Origin: Metopolophium dirhodum
Taxonomy: Eukaryota; Arthropoda; Insecta; Hemiptera; Aphididae
Length of the DNA stretch: 64,000 bases
Reading direction: 5' to 3'
NCBI RefSeq assembly: GCF_019925205.1
Contig: NC_083560.1
Span: 32,844,270-32,908,269 of the forward strand
Made by a program: the position numbers and the translations under genes. Under the pieces are notes generated by a model. It ran no database searches and had not been told where the DNA came from. It saw only the letters and a program-made list of their open reading frames with translations. This document shows positions 61,549 to 64,000 of this stretch, in pieces; the first letter of the stretch is position 1; each line of letters begins with the position of its first letter.

Positions 61549-62279
61549 TAGCATGACAATTATACAAAATAAGTATTCAACTTTGACTTCACGAAGTCGA
61601 TACAGTCACAACTGTTTTAAAATAAATACAATAAAATATGTCAGTATAGTACAACCATATATAAATATATAATAAATTTAATATAAATATCATACATGTA
61701 TAATAATTAGTGTTTGAACATTTCATGAAATTTAAAAAAATTAAATATTTCAATATATTATATATATAATATATTATAATATAATTAAATATATACCTAG
61801 TATGCATTGTATACTATTTTCGTATAATCGTATTATTTATTTAATCTCAGTGTCTCGCGCGGTCGCGCTACTCCAGTAACTTGCTGGACAAACTAATAAG
61901 ATAACTGTGGTTATATTTATTTATTGTTTAGTATAAACGGATTATGATTTACGGACATGCCTTGGTGCAGTGTTATTGGTTTCGGATATGTTATTTTGTA
62001 CTTTTGTCGGTTTTATTTTTTGCGTATCTACTCTATTATATTAATTTTTCATTTGCTTATTAAAAATTTAAATTTTTTGAATTTGAATTTGTAATTTTTT
62101 ATTATCTGAAAAACACAATACAAACAAAGTATTAAAGAAAATAATAAAAATTACCTACACCTTTAAGCTATAAACTTGTGGTGGTGTAGGGAGTAACAGT
62201 ACAACATATGTTATTTCATGAATTACTTAAATAAAACAACTACTATCAAACACTGTAAAATTAACAAAGGGATATTAGA
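61549..62279. other. Non-genic stretch
   Basis: AT-rich, with one GC-rich word (GTCTCGCGCGGTCGCGCTAC) at about 61851-61870. Nothing else is supported. Confidence 0.4.
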
Positions 62280-62640
62280 TACAAAAAGTATACATTTTTC
62301 TTATAATAAACAGTACCTTAGTTCACTAAATAAAACATTATTTATACATTTTTTTATGTTAATTTTATCATTAATAATTCTTCTTTTCATATAAATTGGT
62401 AAAGCGTTGAAAATGACAGGACCCAGGCAATTAATTAATAAACATTTGACCAAAACTCGTATTACTTAGTAAATAACACTATAATATTACATAGTCTATC
62501 TTCCCCGATAATCTTGTCTTTCTGTTTTATAAAGAAAAAGCTTAATTTTTTATATACAAACATTATAGTGGCTTTTTGTAGAGCAAATCCAACGGAAGCA
62601 CATTAAATTCTTTATAGTTTAACAAGGTAGACCCAAATTA
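62280..62640 (-). mobile_element. Possible C-terminal fragment of a Jockey-like LINE
   Basis: The minus strand reads NYKEFNVLPLDLLYKKATIM then FVYKKLSFF, and in another frame GPVIFNALPIYMKRRI. These resemble the region after the reverse transcriptase in Jockey-type elements. Frames are broken and ends undefined; the assignment is tentative. Confidence 0.4.
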
Positions 62641-62712
62641 GGTATCTACCTAAATTATTTTATTAAATTTTGAAAAAAAAAACGATTTTTGATTAAGTGA
62701 TCAAATTAATAT

Positions 62713-63566
62713 AATAAATAAAAATAAGTGAATGTATTGAATTTACAATGATGTGTTTTTTTTTTTATTTTTTTGTTCGTGTACACGATAAGTAGTCGAA
62801 ATAATGCTTCGATTTTCAACTTCAGTATATTTTTCGATGGCAAAGTGAATCTAATTGGTTTAATATTATGAGGCCAAATACCCATACTCTAATGAGTGTA
62901 ATAAGCGCCGAGACAAAAAAAAATAAGGATAACTGGGAATTTTTACACTACTAACTCGGCTTTGACCAATTCGATTTTGGTTTTTGGTGTAACTCTAAAA
63001 CAAATGACCGTAGATGCTTGAAATTTTCACTGGTTGTTTATATTATCATTTTCTATACATGGAAAAATGTATTATTAATATTATTTGGATTTATTTTGAA
63101 CTGTTTATGGACATTTTCGGTTTCCAATTTTGTTTATTTTTTTTTTCTATGAATGTCAATTAAATTTTATTTGTTCTGTTAAAAAGCTTGAAAATGTAAT
63201 ACAAGGCTCTTAATATATTGTTATAATTACATTTGAAAAATATTAAAAATACATAGGCACATTTTTTTTTATAAGCATTTAATGTTCACATTTTGACAAC
63301 ATTTATAAAATTTTAAATTTAATAATTATTTTGTAATTAAAAGTTTATAAAATGTTAAACTTTTATAGTTAAGGATTGAAAATTTAAAACCAGGCTCCGC
63401 GTAAATAGGTTTTATATAAATTACTTTATTTACAATAATATTATCATCAAATATACTTGGTACCTAATATCATAGGCTGACTGACCGTTTTCGCTCAGAA
63501 TCGTTTTTCTTATACAACGATATTATATCATTGAATTCAAATTTAACACCATCCATTATAGTGGCC
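62713..63566 (+). repeat. Unclassified interspersed repeat, copy 4
   Basis: Starts near GTGAATGTATTGAATTTACA, contains TTGGTTTTTGGTGTAACTCT and TTATTTGTTCTGTTAAAAAG segments, and ends CGTTTTCGCTCAGAATCG at about 63505, then CAACACCATCCATTATAG-type tail sequence to 63566. Its start is more degraded than in copies 1-3. Confidence 0.7.
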
Positions 63567-64000
63567 AGTGATGTGTTTAGGGGGGCAGGGGGGGGCTTGT
63601 GCCCCGGGTAAGATGATTTTTTTGTTTTCATTTGTCACGAAACATGCATTTATAATTTCTACTAGGATATAGAAAAATATATCAAATTGTTCTGCTGAGA
63701 GATCTTTTTCAGTATTAAAAAGGGTAATGTCCTATTTGAGATCTAGAACAAAAGATGAGAGGCTAAATTGTTTGTTTAACACAACAGTTAAATTATGATG
63801 ATATCATTGATACCTTTGTTAATGAAAAAGCGCGACGTAAACATTTTTAATTTTAACATATATCTATAATATTCTTTATTAAAATGTTGTCAATTATCCT
63901 ACATTGAAGTTTTTTGTAGAATTAATAATAAATATACCTACTATAATAATTATGTAATAATATTTGCTTCGATGTAAATTAATTTTTTTATGTATACCTA
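63567..64000. other. hAT-type repeat terminus and unassigned end of window
   Basis: CCAGTGATGTGTTTAGGGGG at about 63567 is a terminus of the same type as those at 26575 and 47747. The rest of the element would lie to the right, partly beyond the window. No gene is seen. Confidence 0.35.

Overview
The window looks like AT-rich nuclear DNA of an aphid or close relative. This is inferred from the base composition, short U2-type introns with TTTTAG acceptors, genes sitting in a dense background of decayed DNA transposons and non-LTR elements, and proteins that align by eye with insect orthologues. No RNA gene, CRISPR array or bacterial-type operon is visible. No database search was possible.

Layout. 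1-3.7 kb is non-genic and holds one long foldback. 3.7-5.5 kb (minus) is a broken, intron-containing copy of ALG1, a mannosyltransferase of N-glycan precursor synthesis. 6.4-7.5 kb is a terminal-inverted-repeat element. 8.3-11.9 kb (plus) is a five-exon gene for a small charged protein that I do not recognise. 12-17.5 kb holds Helitron-like ends, a tandem duplication and a damaged hAT transposase (minus) next to a MITE. 18.0-18.4 kb is an isolated GC-rich exon with one in-frame stop. 19-30 kb is almost entirely repeats: two copies of an unclassified 1.1-1.4 kb element, several MITEs with intact target duplications, a near-perfect hairpin element and a 24-bp tandem repeat.

31.1-47.3 kb (plus) is the main gene: a 29-exon DExH RNA helicase of the MLE/DHX9 family, about 1585 codons if five single-base frame breaks are set aside. 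Its first dsRNA-binding domain plus linker is present three times in tandem. The middle unit matches the third unit on its left half and the first unit on its right half, as expected from unequal crossing over. Its introns carry a hAT MITE, a MULE fragment, a Jockey-like reverse transcriptase remnant and a 5'-truncated LINE with its target duplication.

47.3-64 kb is gene-poor. It contains a hAT MITE, a two-segment hydrophobic protein gene with a likely signal peptide (49.7-50.2 kb, minus), a Helitron end, a probable solo LTR, a hAT zinc-finger remnant, a small MITE with a perfect 8-bp duplication, a MULE with long inverted ends that carries only a FLYWCH domain, and further copies of the unclassified repeat.

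The genes do not form a pathway. The window is best read as one rapidly changing helicase paralogue, one dead ALG1 copy and two orphan genes in a transposon-rich stretch. Several otherwise good reading frames are broken by a single extra base in a homopolymer, so assembly error and real decay must be separated before calling these genes dead.
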